Part shown: positions 8,509 through 18,202 of the stretch, in pieces
How the letters are laid out: each line of letters begins with the position of its first letter
How positions within the stretch are numbered: the stretch's first letter is position 1
From: Candidatus Poribacteria bacterium
GTDB taxonomy: Bacteria; Poribacteria; WGA-4E; WGA-3G
Reading direction: 5' to 3'
Assembly (NCBI GenBank): GCA_022821965.1
Contig: JAJECN010000002.1
Coordinates: forward strand, 181,900 to 245,899
Length of the DNA: 64,000 nt
Made by a program: the position numbers and the translations under genes
The notes under the pieces: generated by a model
The model's input: only the letters and a program-made list of their open reading frames with translations
The model's database searches: none
Told to the model about the DNA's origin: nothing

Positions 8509-9321
8509 CTAAAAACGCTTCAGATGTCCCCACACTGTCGCGAGTTTCGTTTTAGGTGTTACTGACAACCCGCCTCTGTTCGGGATACTGGCACCGGTGA
8601 TTGTAACGTTGTCGAATCTTGCTGTTTGACTTGAAAGCCCTAAGCCGGCGCCTCCTGTCAAGAAGTCTTGAAACTTACCTAACCGCATAGGTTGAAATTC
8701 CGGCCGCTCGTCCGCATGATGTTCCTCATGATGCCTCTTTCTAACGCCATCAAGGCGTTGAAAACTTTGGCGATTCGGGAGTTGTATGGGGCCAAGAGCT
8801 TGCTTGCCGTTAATCCAAAAATTTAGAATATTTCCCTCAACTTCCAACTTCAGTTTAGACCATTCCTTTAATTTTAAAAGTCGGTGATGTTTGCTACCGA
8901 AGAAGAAAAGAGGGGAAGGGTCTCGAAAGTTGCCAGCCGCACAGATAGCTCGCGAGGCATTGTCAAAAAATGGCCATTCGCCGATGACACACCATACGAC
9001 CCAATCTCCGTTGACCCGAGCGGCAATAGCAATACCTCCAGGACCCGGTTTTTTGAGGGGTTTGACATCAAATTCGATGGTGTAATCACTCCATGTGGTA
9101 TTACCGATTGTGAACAAACGCAGTCTACCATCAGGACTTACCGCGTGAAGTTCACCCTTAACAACTTCCCAAGAACCGGGCGGTGCATTATTCATCACAT
9201 CATTAAAAACAAGTTCTTGCCACCCATCCAAGTTTCCGTTATCAAAATCCTCCAGAAACACTCCCGCCCATGCTGGGAGCGTAAAGAGTAAGATTGCACT
9301 TCCGATCGCGATCAACTTCAT
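8509..9321 (-). CDS. Secreted concanavalin-A-like (DUF1080/LamG-type) protein inside the secretion cluster
   Basis: A signal peptide (MKLIAIGSAILLFTLPAWA) precedes LEDFDNGNLDGWQ, the usual opening of DUF1080/LamG-like jelly-roll domains, with YTIEFDVKPL and INGKQALGP further along. Such domains bind or hydrolyse glycans; no catalytic residues can be assigned. The gene starts after AAAGGA and lies between gspE and gspF, in the same direction with gaps of 38-40 bp, so it is probably cotranscribed with them. This suggests a substrate or accessory of the secretion system. The C-terminus (SVTPKTKLATVWGHLKRF) resembles that of the LamG protein at 50042-50860, which points to a shared tail signal or a structural end. 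Confidence 0.7.
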   Translation of the reverse strand: MKLIAIGSAILLFTLPAWAGVFLEDFDNGNLDGWQELVFNDVMNNAPPGSWEVVKGELHAVSPDGRLRLFTIGNTTWSDYTIEFDVKPLKKPGPGGIAIAARVNGDWVVWCVIGEWPFFDNASRAICAAGNFRDPSPLFFFGSKHHRLLKLKEWSKLKLEVEGNILNFWINGKQALGPIQLPNRQSFQRLDGVRKRHHEEHHADERPEFQPMRLGKFQDFLTGGAGLGLSSQTARFDNVTITGASIPNRGGLSVTPKTKLATVWGHLKRF

Positions 9322-9359
9322 CGTAAACGTTCCTTTAGAGGAAAAGGATTTAAAGTTAC

Positions 9360-11138
9360 TTAAACAACTTCCACGAAATCGAATTCGTCTTCCTGTGTTA
9401 AACGGATGACTTCGTCAACTGTTGTCAATCCAGCAGCGACCTTACGCCAACCATCTTCACGTAAACCTTTCATACCCATCTGGACAGCGAGACGACGAAT
9501 CTCACTCGTTGATGCCTGCTTGAGTGCCACAGAGCGAATCTCATCGGTCATGAATAAAACTTCAAAGATACCAATTCTACCTTTGTAACCTCGCCCACGG
9601 CATTCCTTACATCCGACTGCGCGCGGAATTTTAAGATCGTACGGAACAGAAGCAGCGTTGCCATTGCCATTACTGTTACCCATAAGCCCTGCCAACTCGT
9701 GTATGTCCGGAGAATACATCTCGCAACACGCCCTGCACACACGGCGAGCAAGTCTTTGGGCGATAACACCCTCTACCGTGGAGGCAACAAGATAGGGTTC
9801 AACGTTCATATCGATAAGTCGCGTGATTGCGCCGGGAGCATCGTTCGTGTGAAGCGTGCTAAAGACAAGGTGTCCGGTAAGTGAGGTATGGATCGCCATC
9901 TCCGCGGTCTCGTAGTCACGAATCTCACCGACCAATACCTTATCTGGATCCTGTCGTAGGATGTGGCGGAGACCTTGAGCGAAGGTAAAGCCTATATCAG
10001 AATTGACCTGGATCTGGTTGATGCCCTCTAATTCATACTCCACCGGATCTTCGAGCGTGATGATTTTGACATCCGGCGAATTAATCTCTTTCAAACAGGC
10101 ATACAGCGACGTGGTCTTCCCGCTACCGGTAGGTCCCGTTGCGAGGATGATACCGTGCGGTTTACGAATCATGCGTTCAAAGAGTTGGAGGTTGTCCTCG
10201 GTTAATCCGAGTTCTGTGAGTCCAAATTCAATGGACTGTCGGTCGAGGATACGGAGCACAACACTTTCGCCATGGAGCGTCGCGACCGTCGGTACAGTGG
10301 AAACACGGAGGTCTATTTGCCGATTGCCGACGCTGGCAATCTGCCTGCTGATTTTGCCATCTTGCGGACGGCGCCGCTCTGCGACATCCATATCCGCCAT
10401 GATTTTGATTCTGGAAGTGATTGCGGACTGGAGATAGGCAGGGGGTTGCGGTTGGTCTTCTAACACACCATCAACGCGGAACCTGATTTTCAATTGCGTC
10501 GGGTAGGGTTCAATGTGAATATCACTTGCTCCCATCCGGACGGCATCAATAATCATCTGGTCAACGGCGTGTATAACCGTTGGATCTTGACTGAGATCTT
10601 TCTCATCAATTCCGAAGTCTTCAATCGTCTCGCGTTCAAGAGTGGCAGTTGCCCCCACGGGTCCCTTGATACCAGCACTGAGCAAACTTTCAGCCGTGCG
10701 TCCGTAGAGACGAACAATTGCCTCATCAATGTCCCCTTCATCTGCAAGGATAGGCGTAATTTGAAAGCCCGTGATGAGTTCAATCTCGTCAATGAGAATG
10801 ACATCCTGAACATCTACCATTGCGATCGTCAGTTGATCATCTGTCAACGCAATAGGCACGATTTTATTTCGGTATGCGAACCCCGGTGAAACCTTTTCAA
10901 GTACGTCAGGTTCAGGCGAAACATTTTCTAATTGGATAAAGGATGTCCCATATTCAACGCTCTTTGTAGCGAGCGCGAGGACCTCAGAGGGTACGCCGTG
11001 TTTAGAAAGCACAGATACCTCTGACGCTCCGGTTTGTTCTATTTCTGCAATGATGTCCGTATAGTCCTGTTCCGAAATGAGAGATGCCTGCCGCATCACC
11101 TCAACCAGCGAGGTGTCCGTATTCAGTGTCTGTTGCAT
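9360..11138 (-). CDS. gspE: Type II secretion ATPase GspE
   Basis: An N-terminal MshEN/T2SSE_N domain (residues about 10-150) is followed by the secretion ATPase core: Walker A GPTGSGKTTS near residue 336, Asp box ITLEDPVEYE, Walker B VLVGEIRDYETAE near 398, and His box THLVFSTLHTND-like sequence near 420. A zinc domain with paired cysteines (CRACC near 467, CKEC near 512) ends in KGRIGIFEVL, as in GspE/PilB. It powers pseudopilus assembly from the cytoplasmic face. Length 592 is normal. It is the first gene of the cluster; 389 bp of mostly repeat-like sequence lie upstream, where the promoter should be. Confidence 0.95.
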   Translation of the reverse strand: MQQTLNTDTSLVEVMRQASLISEQDYTDIIAEIEQTGASEVSVLSKHGVPSEVLALATKSVEYGTSFIQLENVSPEPDVLEKVSPGFAYRNKIVPIALTDDQLTIAMVDVQDVILIDEIELITGFQITPILADEGDIDEAIVRLYGRTAESLLSAGIKGPVGATATLERETIEDFGIDEKDLSQDPTVIHAVDQMIIDAVRMGASDIHIEPYPTQLKIRFRVDGVLEDQPQPPAYLQSAITSRIKIMADMDVAERRRPQDGKISRQIASVGNRQIDLRVSTVPTVATLHGESVVLRILDRQSIEFGLTELGLTEDNLQLFERMIRKPHGIILATGPTGSGKTTSLYACLKEINSPDVKIITLEDPVEYELEGINQIQVNSDIGFTFAQGLRHILRQDPDKVLVGEIRDYETAEMAIHTSLTGHLVFSTLHTNDAPGAITRLIDMNVEPYLVASTVEGVIAQRLARRVCRACCEMYSPDIHELAGLMGNSNGNGNAASVPYDLKIPRAVGCKECRGRGYKGRIGIFEVLFMTDEIRSVALKQASTSEIRRLAVQMGMKGLREDGWRKVAAGLTTVDEVIRLTQEDEFDFVEVV

Positions 11139-11394
11139 GGTGTAATGCTCTACCTATCGCGGAATTCTGTCCTTCACGCGAGGAGTAGCCTCTGTTATTT
11201 TATTTTCTTTATAAATCTGTCTATGGGTGTCTACTTTTGATAATTAAGACGCAGAGGTTGGAAATAAGTTTAACACTCCGTCTACAATTCCCATTTTGAG
11301 CAACATATCGCGGGCACGTACTGTGTAGGAATTACCGTTCTAAAGTACTAAGCAAGTTTAAGTATCAACATTCAAGTTCGCCTTCCCAATTAGA

Positions 11395-11486
11395 TTGGAA
11401 AGTTGGAAGTGTTTTTGCTTGGGTGTTTCCCCAAGGAAGATAGCAGTACACACCATAGCGTTTCTCGCAGTCTTCCTACTTTCCAA
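11395..11486. repeat. Inverted-repeat element in the gap between gspE and the HEAT gene
   Basis: Outer arms ttggaaagttggaag (11395-11409) and cttcctactttccaa (11472-11486) pair with one mismatch over 15 bp, and an inner pair CTTGGG/CCCAAG forms a nested hairpin. The rest of the 389-bp gap (11139-11527) shows no gene. It should also hold the gspE promoter, which I could not pick out with confidence. Confidence 0.6.
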
Positions 11487-11527
11487 CCTTCCTGAAAACC
11501 TAAAATTTGTTTCTTAATATTGCTCAC

Positions 11528-12709
11528 TTATTTGACTGCTTCTATTCGTCGAATCGCCTTTTTCGCTGCATTGCGAACGGCTTTGGAACTATCATTGAGT
11601 GCTTGCGTCAATGCAGCCCGCGCGTCAGGCGACGTTGCACGCATTTCGCCTAATTCATCAGCAGCGTTGCGTCGGACATCTTTGGCACTATCTTCCAATG
11701 CGACAAGGAGCGGTTTAACAACCATCTCACCGGAATCTCCGCTCTCTACGAGTTCTTCACCGATTCCGCCAAGCACATCAACAATATGTCCACGCGTTAC
11801 GGCTGATTGGCTGCTCGTAAGTGCATCCGCCAACATCGGTGCAACTGTCGCAGCAGCACCTTTACCTAATTTAATCAGGGCATCTTCAGCGCGCGCCCGG
11901 ACGGATTTAGATTTGTCTGACAACACACCTATCAACGCCTTGAACGTTTCAGTGGACGCTGCTCGTATATCAGACAACTCGGCTATTGCATTGGTTCGGA
12001 CTTTTGTCGAATTATCGTTTAGGCTGGCAATTATTAAAGCGTCTCGGATTGTGTCGGTGGATTGCCCGTTTTTTGCGAGATCCTCACCGATCCGTCCTAA
12101 AGCATCGAGTACATCGTCGCGGGCACTTGATGAACCTTTCGTCCGTACTTCAATGAGTGCCGGTACGACAACCGCAACTGATTTCGCAGATGTCGGACGA
12201 ACATCGTCCAATTCTCGAATTGCCTCACGGAAAACATCATCAGAAGCATCTTTAAGTGCCATAGCTAATCCTATGGCAGCGGCATCATAATTCCTACCTG
12301 CTTTCCTCTCATCTTCACCGATTTCGCCCAACGCTTCAACCGCCTTTTTGCGCATTTTCTCAGAAGGGTCTTGGAGCATCGCAACGAGGGCAGGAGTACC
12401 GGGACTCCCAATTTTTTCAAGGAAATCCACAAATTGACGTTTCACGTCACGAGGTTCGTCCGCCAAAGTCGGCACAATTTGTGCAAGTAATTCCGACTGC
12501 CACTTCGCCTGTAACATGTTATGTTTCGCTTTGACCGCATCAAGTTCCGTAGCGAGTTGGGAGAAACCATCCTCTTGTGACTCTGCAGTTGCTTCTTGAA
12601 ACTGCACCATTTGACTAATTCCGAAACCGAATAACAGAGCAGCAGCAATTGTTATCACCCAAAACCATCGTTTAGTGTTTGCGTTCCGTCCAAATCGTTT
12701 CTGAATCAT
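11528..12709 (-). CDS. Membrane-anchored HEAT-repeat protein
   Basis: A basic N-terminus is followed by one membrane segment (about residues 18-36), then a coiled-coil stretch (residues 45-75), and then about eight HEAT/PBS-type repeats of roughly 38 residues with the pattern LxDxSxxVRxxAxxALxxIG (for example SKSVRARAEDALIKLG and SKAVRNAAKKAIRRI). HEAT solenoids bind other proteins; no enzyme motif is present. The start follows GGAGG at seven bases. The solenoid would lie in the periplasm if the single segment acts as an uncleaved anchor. It is in tandem with the DUF3352 gene upstream, 36 bp apart, so they may be cotranscribed. Confidence 0.8.
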   Translation of the reverse strand: MIQKRFGRNANTKRWFWVITIAAALLFGFGISQMVQFQEATAESQEDGFSQLATELDAVKAKHNMLQAKWQSELLAQIVPTLADEPRDVKRQFVDFLEKIGSPGTPALVAMLQDPSEKMRKKAVEALGEIGEDERKAGRNYDAAAIGLAMALKDASDDVFREAIRELDDVRPTSAKSVAVVVPALIEVRTKGSSSARDDVLDALGRIGEDLAKNGQSTDTIRDALIIASLNDNSTKVRTNAIAELSDIRAASTETFKALIGVLSDKSKSVRARAEDALIKLGKGAAATVAPMLADALTSSQSAVTRGHIVDVLGGIGEELVESGDSGEMVVKPLLVALEDSAKDVRRNAADELGEMRATSPDARAALTQALNDSSKAVRNAAKKAIRRIEAVK

Positions 12710-12745
12710 TTTTGTTTCCTCCTCAATCGGTTGCGCTTAATTAGG

Positions 12746-14422
12746 CTATTCCCACTCTACATCCATATTCCAAAGAAAAAACGGAACCAGTTTCGCTATC
12801 ATCTCAATGGGTGTCTCTTCTTCTGATAATATCACTTCCAACAAAGCCGCATCACCTTCGACAGAAAGCCAAGCAAGCAAGAGTGCCATCTCATTAGAAT
12901 CGACAAGTAGTTTGCCAACTGGTGGCGATCCGTTTTGGGTCTCCAGGACCCGTGCTAAGTTCAGTTGGGCAAACGCAGTAGGGGTTTTCGGCAGACGTTT
13001 TAGATAGGAAGGTCTCTTTTTCTCCTTAATTCCATCAATAAGCGCATGCACCTGCTCCTCCGAGAAACCGATAAGAAACAGCCCATCTACTTCGCTATGA
13101 AAAATATTTGAGGAAAGCTCTGACACCGTCGCACCCTTGTAATTTGTTTGAGAAACAGAGGCATTTTGTAGGTTAGAAATGCTATTGCCAACCTGATTCC
13201 ACTTCATCCGGTGTCTGGGGTTGAAAATGATGCCACCATTGGTCTCCACATCGCCCGCATCAAGCGCAATTGCGCCATCAAACTCAAACCGAAAGCCACT
13301 CAAGGCTTCCGGATCGAAGCGTGTGAAATCAGCCACAGACAAAGCGAGTTCACCCGTCAACCCAACCATAATATCTTCTTCCAGATTAAGGTTCAACATT
13401 CCCTCTAAAAAAGAGATTCCTTCGGCAGCGTCATCGGTAGGAACTAACTCCCACATACTCTCCACAACTTTGGGAGCCACAGTGACAAACAGATCGTCTT
13501 CAACGGATAATGCGTTTAGGGTTTCGAGCCGCTGTCCCTCTCTTAAAAACGAACCTATCTCGTTTTCAGGCAAGTCAGGATTAAATTGCGCAGCCACTTG
13601 AAGAAAGGGACCGGTCTCCAGCAAATTGAGCCGTCCAAATACAGATTGAAAAATAGCGAGGCGCGTTCGCAGCGATTCCTCTACATTATTCTGCATCACA
13701 GACAAAATAGGCGGAACGTTAGCATATACGACAACTTCTCCTGACCCCGTTTCTTCCAATGCCCTGTCAAATTCTTTGTTTTCCCGAATAGAAGGCATAC
13801 CAGTTCGGTAAGTATCCATCAATCTTTCAAAACTTCCCTCGCCCGTACCGATCACAAGGAAATCATCTACGAACCCATATTTAGCAATACCACCGGGAAT
13901 TTCTATGGCGTTGTAGCGAACGCGCTGGTACACACCGGCATTCAAGCGTAAAGTATTTTCGTTCGCCATTCCAAGAAGCCCTTCTACAAGTTTGGTAAGC
14001 TGCCGAAGTTTGTCCAGATTTCCTCCTGAATGTATCACGACACCCGTTTCAATTTCCGAACTGTTTGCTCCCTCCACCCATATTGCTAATGCAGTTCGGT
14101 AACCCAATGTCTCTATGATGCCCAGCAGGTCAGTTCCCAGCATTGTTTGGAACATAGAAAGCCCTTGCTGCATCTCCTGCCAGTCTGGCACATCCGGTAA
14201 TAGTGCGAGTGCTTTTTCCCAATTTTCCGAGACCTCAATTTCGCCGTACACTTCATCTATATTTTGAAGTTTGAGATAAAAAATACTCTCTTTTGGCATG
14301 AAATCTTCCACTTCTGCAGCATTCGCAACGGCAGCCGTCACCAGCAGTAGCATCACACAGCAAATTTTGGAAATCGCTTGTATATGGCATCTCCGACTTC
14401 GCCACGAAAATTTTACGTTCAT
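12746..14422 (-). CDS. DUF3352-type exported protein
   Basis: The N-terminus has a signal sequence (CCVMLLLVTAAVANAAE, cleavage near residue 36). The mature start reads FMPKESIFYLKLQNIDEVYGE, which is typical of DUF3352 proteins, whose function is unknown. Recurrent segments such as FLVIGTGEGSFERLMDTYR and GLFLIGFSEEQVHALIDGIK are also in character. The 558-residue length fits the family. The start follows GGAGG six bases upstream. It lies between the sodium symporter and the HEAT protein in one direction, 17 bp after the symporter stop, so it could be cotranscribed with it. No substrate can be proposed. Confidence 0.72.
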   Translation of the reverse strand: MNVKFSWRSRRCHIQAISKICCVMLLLVTAAVANAAEVEDFMPKESIFYLKLQNIDEVYGEIEVSENWEKALALLPDVPDWQEMQQGLSMFQTMLGTDLLGIIETLGYRTALAIWVEGANSSEIETGVVIHSGGNLDKLRQLTKLVEGLLGMANENTLRLNAGVYQRVRYNAIEIPGGIAKYGFVDDFLVIGTGEGSFERLMDTYRTGMPSIRENKEFDRALEETGSGEVVVYANVPPILSVMQNNVEESLRTRLAIFQSVFGRLNLLETGPFLQVAAQFNPDLPENEIGSFLREGQRLETLNALSVEDDLFVTVAPKVVESMWELVPTDDAAEGISFLEGMLNLNLEEDIMVGLTGELALSVADFTRFDPEALSGFRFEFDGAIALDAGDVETNGGIIFNPRHRMKWNQVGNSISNLQNASVSQTNYKGATVSELSSNIFHSEVDGLFLIGFSEEQVHALIDGIKEKKRPSYLKRLPKTPTAFAQLNLARVLETQNGSPPVGKLLVDSNEMALLLAWLSVEGDAALLEVILSEEETPIEMIAKLVPFFLWNMDVEWE

Positions 14423-14439
14423 TGAAAACCTCCATTCTT

Positions 14440-16137
14440 TTAAGGCACTCGAATGTCTTCAACGAGTGCTTGCACCTCATCCGGTGGCGGTGGTGTCAGG
14501 GCAGCAACACCAATAGAAACAATAAAGTTTAGCACCATGCCGAGGGTTCCGATCCCCTCAGGCGAAATGCCCCATAACCAGTGCTCTGATGTGTTGAGTT
14601 CCGGACTGATAAATTTGAAATAGATGATATACGCCGCTGTAAAAGTGATACCGACAATCATACCGCTGATTGCCCCGGCTTTGTTCATTCGCTTGGAGAA
14701 GATGCCCATAACAATCGCGGGGAAGAATGAACTCGCTGCAAGACCAAAAGCGAACGCGACGACTTGTGCCACAAACCCAGGCGGGTTTATACCAAAATAT
14801 CCAGCGATACACACCGCGACACCCGCTGCAATACGCGCGGCGTTTAACTCCTGTTTCTCTGACAATCCGCGTGCGATGCTACCCTTAAGCAAGTCGTGCG
14901 CGACTGCTGTAGAAATTACCAGGAGCAGTCCGGCAGCGGTTGAGAGTGCCGCTGCCAAACCGCCAGCAGCAACCAACCCGACAACCCAGTTCGGGAGTTT
15001 CGCAATTTCAGGATTCGCCAATACCATGATATCCCGATCAATTGTGAGTTCATTCGCAACATCAGATTTCGGTCCTCGGTACTGAATAGCACCATCACCG
15101 TTCAAATCGTCGAACTTAATCAGTCCTGTTGCTTCCCAATTTTTAAACCACGATGGTACATCTTCATATTTGACATCTCTCAATTCACCGTTCTGTTCAT
15201 ACCTGACAGTTTTGAGGAGATTCGTCCGAGCAAACACCGCTACGGCTGGTGCGGTTGTATAGAGAATCGCGATGAACAGCAATGCCCATCCGGCAGAAAT
15301 CCGGGCTTCCGAGGCTTTTCGGACGGTATAGAAGCGGATAATCACGTGCGGAAGTCCTGCTGTCCCTAACATCAACGCCGCCGTGATAAAAAAGACATCA
15401 ATGGTGGCTTTACCTCCACCTGTATATAGGTTAAACCCCAATTCTTCGTTCAAACCGTTGAGTCGATCTAAGAGATATAGCCCTGAACCATCTGCTACCT
15501 TTCCCATCAATCCCAACTGAGGGATAGCGTTGCCTGTAATGAGGATAGAGATAAAAATCGCAGGTACGAGATACGCAAAAATCAACACACAGTACTGTGC
15601 AACTTGTGTATAAGTGATGCCCTTCATACCTCCAAGCACGGCGTAAAAGAACACAATTCCCATACCGATAAGCACACCTGTTTCAACATTGACACCCAGG
15701 AATCGAGAAAAGACAATGCCAACACCGCGCATCTGTCCCGCGACGTAAGTAAAGGAGACAAAAATCGCACACACCACGGCGACAATCCGAGCCAATTGCG
15801 AATAATAGCGGTCCCCTACGAAATCGGGGACTGTGTACTTACCGAATTTACGGAGGTAGGGTGCCAATAACAACGCGAGTAGCACGTAGCCACCCGTCCA
15901 TCCGAGCAGATAGACAGAGCCGTCCCGTCCCATGAAGGAGATCATCCCTGCCATTGCGATAAAGGATGCCGCGCTCATCCAATCCGCCGCTGTCGCCATC
16001 CCGTTGACAACTGGATGCACATTGCTCCCCGCGACATAGAAATCCCCTGTCGAACGCGCCTTGGACCAAAGTGCCACGCCGATATACAACGCGAAGGAGA
16101 GACCCACCATCACAAATGTCCACGCTTGTACGTTCAT
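14440..16137 (-). CDS. Sodium:solute symporter, large subunit (ActP/VC_2705-like)
   Basis: This is a polytopic protein with 13 or so hydrophobic segments. SSS-family signatures include DFYVAGSNVHPVVNGMATAA near the N-terminus, AGQMRGVGIVFSRFLG, GGMKGITYTQVAQY, and GGLAAALSTAAGLLLVISTA. A soluble insertion of about 70 residues contains DLNGDGAIQY, an EF-hand-like loop seen in the VC_2705 subgroup. Members move small carboxylates such as acetate with sodium across the inner membrane. Its ATG overlaps the stop of the DUF4212 gene by four bases, and these two proteins form the usual large/small subunit pair. The substrate is not readable from sequence. Confidence 0.88.
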   Translation of the reverse strand: MNVQAWTFVMVGLSFALYIGVALWSKARSTGDFYVAGSNVHPVVNGMATAADWMSAASFIAMAGMISFMGRDGSVYLLGWTGGYVLLALLLAPYLRKFGKYTVPDFVGDRYYSQLARIVAVVCAIFVSFTYVAGQMRGVGIVFSRFLGVNVETGVLIGMGIVFFYAVLGGMKGITYTQVAQYCVLIFAYLVPAIFISILITGNAIPQLGLMGKVADGSGLYLLDRLNGLNEELGFNLYTGGGKATIDVFFITAALMLGTAGLPHVIIRFYTVRKASEARISAGWALLFIAILYTTAPAVAVFARTNLLKTVRYEQNGELRDVKYEDVPSWFKNWEATGLIKFDDLNGDGAIQYRGPKSDVANELTIDRDIMVLANPEIAKLPNWVVGLVAAGGLAAALSTAAGLLLVISTAVAHDLLKGSIARGLSEKQELNAARIAAGVAVCIAGYFGINPPGFVAQVVAFAFGLAASSFFPAIVMGIFSKRMNKAGAISGMIVGITFTAAYIIYFKFISPELNTSEHWLWGISPEGIGTLGMVLNFIVSIGVAALTPPPPDEVQALVEDIRVP

Positions 16138-16415
16138 GGTTGTTCTGCGCCCTCCTCATCTTCCTGTTGTGTATATTTCTTTTCCAGACGGTTCATCAAC
16201 CATGCATAAACAAAGATAAGTTCAACGAAAATCCAGATGGATGCTTGTTGTGAGAAGTAGAAACCGAGTCGGTACCCACCAAATTGGATTTTGTCGAGTT
16301 GTTCCACGAATATAATTGAACAGAGATAGGAGGTGATAAACCAAATTCCTAATAAAATAGCGAGATATTGCAGGTTTTTCCGCCAATACGCCTTATTTCT
16401 TTCCGATGATTCCAT
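16134..16415 (-). CDS. DUF4212 small subunit of sodium/substrate symporter
   Basis: I start this at ATG 16413-16415, preceded by AAGGAGG at seven bases; the frame upstream of it has no support. The 93-residue protein has YWRKNLQYLAILLGIWF near the start, two membrane helices (about 16-37 and 54-78) and the sequence GFYFSQQASIWIFVELIFVY, a strong DUF4212 signature. DUF4212 proteins are small partners of ActP-like symporters. The ATGA overlap with the next gene indicates translational coupling. A charged tail (EKKYTQQEDEEGAEQP) ends the protein. Confidence 0.9.
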   Translation of the reverse strand: MESSERNKAYWRKNLQYLAILLGIWFITSYLCSIIFVEQLDKIQFGGYRLGFYFSQQASIWIFVELIFVYAWLMNRLEKKYTQQEDEEGAEQP

Positions 16416-16505
16416 AAATTGTCCTCCTTGGGGGACGGCGAGATCACAAATTGTTCGCACAAATCGTTTTGTTCTTGGCAAGTGAAGATTATTAGATTCA
16501 GACTT

Positions 16506-18125
16506 TTATTCTGATGAGGGTTGTTCTTGCATGACAGGAATCACGTAACTCCGAACTGCTACCCCATCTAATTCTTCTGTCTCTACTCTCGGTTCAGGGT
16601 TTCTCCGATGGTCGAAAACAACATAGTATCCCTGTACAGCACCTTCTAATTTGAGATATGCAGCAAGCTGCCTTTTGCCCGCCTGATAACGGCTATTCCC
16701 GCGCCAAATCTTTGTCTCAACGATGTACTTTTCTCTCTCGTGCGTGATAAGGAGATCCATCTTGCCACGCCCTGTTTCGGTCTCAAAGGACAAGGCACCG
16801 CCCACGCTCCGAGCAAAGAGGTCCAGATAGGTAAGGAGGAGATGTCGTCCCACGGATTCTTGCGGCGTATCCGGCACCTGTAGGATTTTGAAGCCAGCGC
16901 GTGCGATGAAGTCTCGGAAGTTATCAAGCAGCCGTTCCATGTCTATCTGTCCCGTGGGAGTCAGGAAACCTTGAAAGCCGTCTATATTGTCTTCGTGGAA
17001 GTATTCCTGTTCAAGTCCGTTCACCGTCGGCTTGAACGCCTGCATGATGCAATAGAGATAAATCGGATTAGCAATTTGACACATGCCGTCCCCGTCCTCC
17101 ACAATCACCCCATACGTAGCGAGTTCATCAATGTGTGGATCACGCAGATTGAAGTCCAGTCCGTCTTCATAAGACATGATATTCATCAGGATTCTTTCGA
17201 AACGCCTATCCCTGCGGATATTGGTTGTGAGATGTTGAATGTTGATGTTTCGGCCGCGTACAAGTTGGATGTGTGCTTTTAAAAAGTGCGCCATCGTAAT
17301 TGGCTCGGTTTTCGGGATATCAAAGTTCTTGGTAAGAATCTGCGCGAGGCGGTTGACGAGGACAGGTTGCCCGGCAGTCTCCTTGTGGATAGATTCAACA
17401 ACCCCGGGCGCGAAGACTTGCCCAACTTCATTGGTATATTGTGATAGCAATCCGTGTACTTGTTCAAGTGTAAAGTTGGGCAGACGAAATTCGTCCTGGA
17501 TATTGAATGGCGAGACGGACCGGTCATAGTCGAGCTGCGCAATGCTCTTGACCCCAACGATGCCTACACTATGAGGACATTGCATCTCATCAGAGAGGTA
17601 AATTTGGCGGAGCGAATACAAAAAATCACTCACGACGGTTGACGGAATACCATCAAACTCATCGATGAGGAGCACAACCTTCGTGGAAGCAAGTCTGTGA
17701 TTACGAAAATCATTGTCCAGAAAACTTTCAAGGTTTTCAAAGAACACTTCCATCGAAAAATGATCGGTTAGCGTTGTGTTCTCTAAAAATTGTGTCAATG
17801 CTTCAGAAGGCACCTCGCCACGTTTTTGGAAGACGCTCTTAATTTGCCTGTTAATCTGGTAATGGAGTTGAGCATAAAAGGTGAGAGGTGCGGCGTTACG
17901 CATCGTTTGGAAATCCAATTGAATCGGAAAATAAGTCGGGTCTTCAGCGACAAGTGCTTCAAGTGCCAATCGAAAGAAGGTGGTTTTCCCCGTCTGGCGC
18001 GGCGCGAAGAGGACGATGTACTTGCCATTTTTGACGCGGCTGATGAAATCGATAATCTCCTCGGTGCGTGGAACAATATAGTGGTGTTCAGGGCGGACGC
18101 GTCCCTCAGTTCCAAAACTTCTCAT
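16506..18125 (-). CDS. AAA-like ATPase with C-terminal PD-(D/E)XK nuclease-like domain
   Basis: Walker A is FAPRQTGKTTFF and Walker B is VVLLIDEFDGIP, followed by a winged-helix-like region (residues about 240-330). The C-terminus (KMDLLITHEREKYIVETKIW, then Y.AGKRQLAAYLK) has the D-x-E-x-K layout of the PD-(D/E)XK domain found at the end of AAA_34/AAA-like proteins of unknown role, often thought to act in defence or mobile-element control. I start it at ATG 18123-18125, which has AGGAGGT five bases upstream, not at 18152. It appears monocistronic: the gene before it is 259 bp away and holds repeat elements. No partner nuclease or toxin gene lies beside it. Confidence 0.78.
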   Translation of the reverse strand: MRSFGTEGRVRPEHHYIVPRTEEIIDFISRVKNGKYIVLFAPRQTGKTTFFRLALEALVAEDPTYFPIQLDFQTMRNAAPLTFYAQLHYQINRQIKSVFQKRGEVPSEALTQFLENTTLTDHFSMEVFFENLESFLDNDFRNHRLASTKVVLLIDEFDGIPSTVVSDFLYSLRQIYLSDEMQCPHSVGIVGVKSIAQLDYDRSVSPFNIQDEFRLPNFTLEQVHGLLSQYTNEVGQVFAPGVVESIHKETAGQPVLVNRLAQILTKNFDIPKTEPITMAHFLKAHIQLVRGRNINIQHLTTNIRRDRRFERILMNIMSYEDGLDFNLRDPHIDELATYGVIVEDGDGMCQIANPIYLYCIMQAFKPTVNGLEQEYFHEDNIDGFQGFLTPTGQIDMERLLDNFRDFIARAGFKILQVPDTPQESVGRHLLLTYLDLFARSVGGALSFETETGRGKMDLLITHEREKYIVETKIWRGNSRYQAGKRQLAAYLKLEGAVQGYYVVFDHRRNPEPRVETEELDGVAVRSYVIPVMQEQPSSE

Positions 18126-18202
18126 TGGCACCTCCTCAAAAGTTCTCAGCAATTTATGCTATCACACTGCTCCCTGAAAATCCACTGTTAATTTTCAAAT
18201 AT

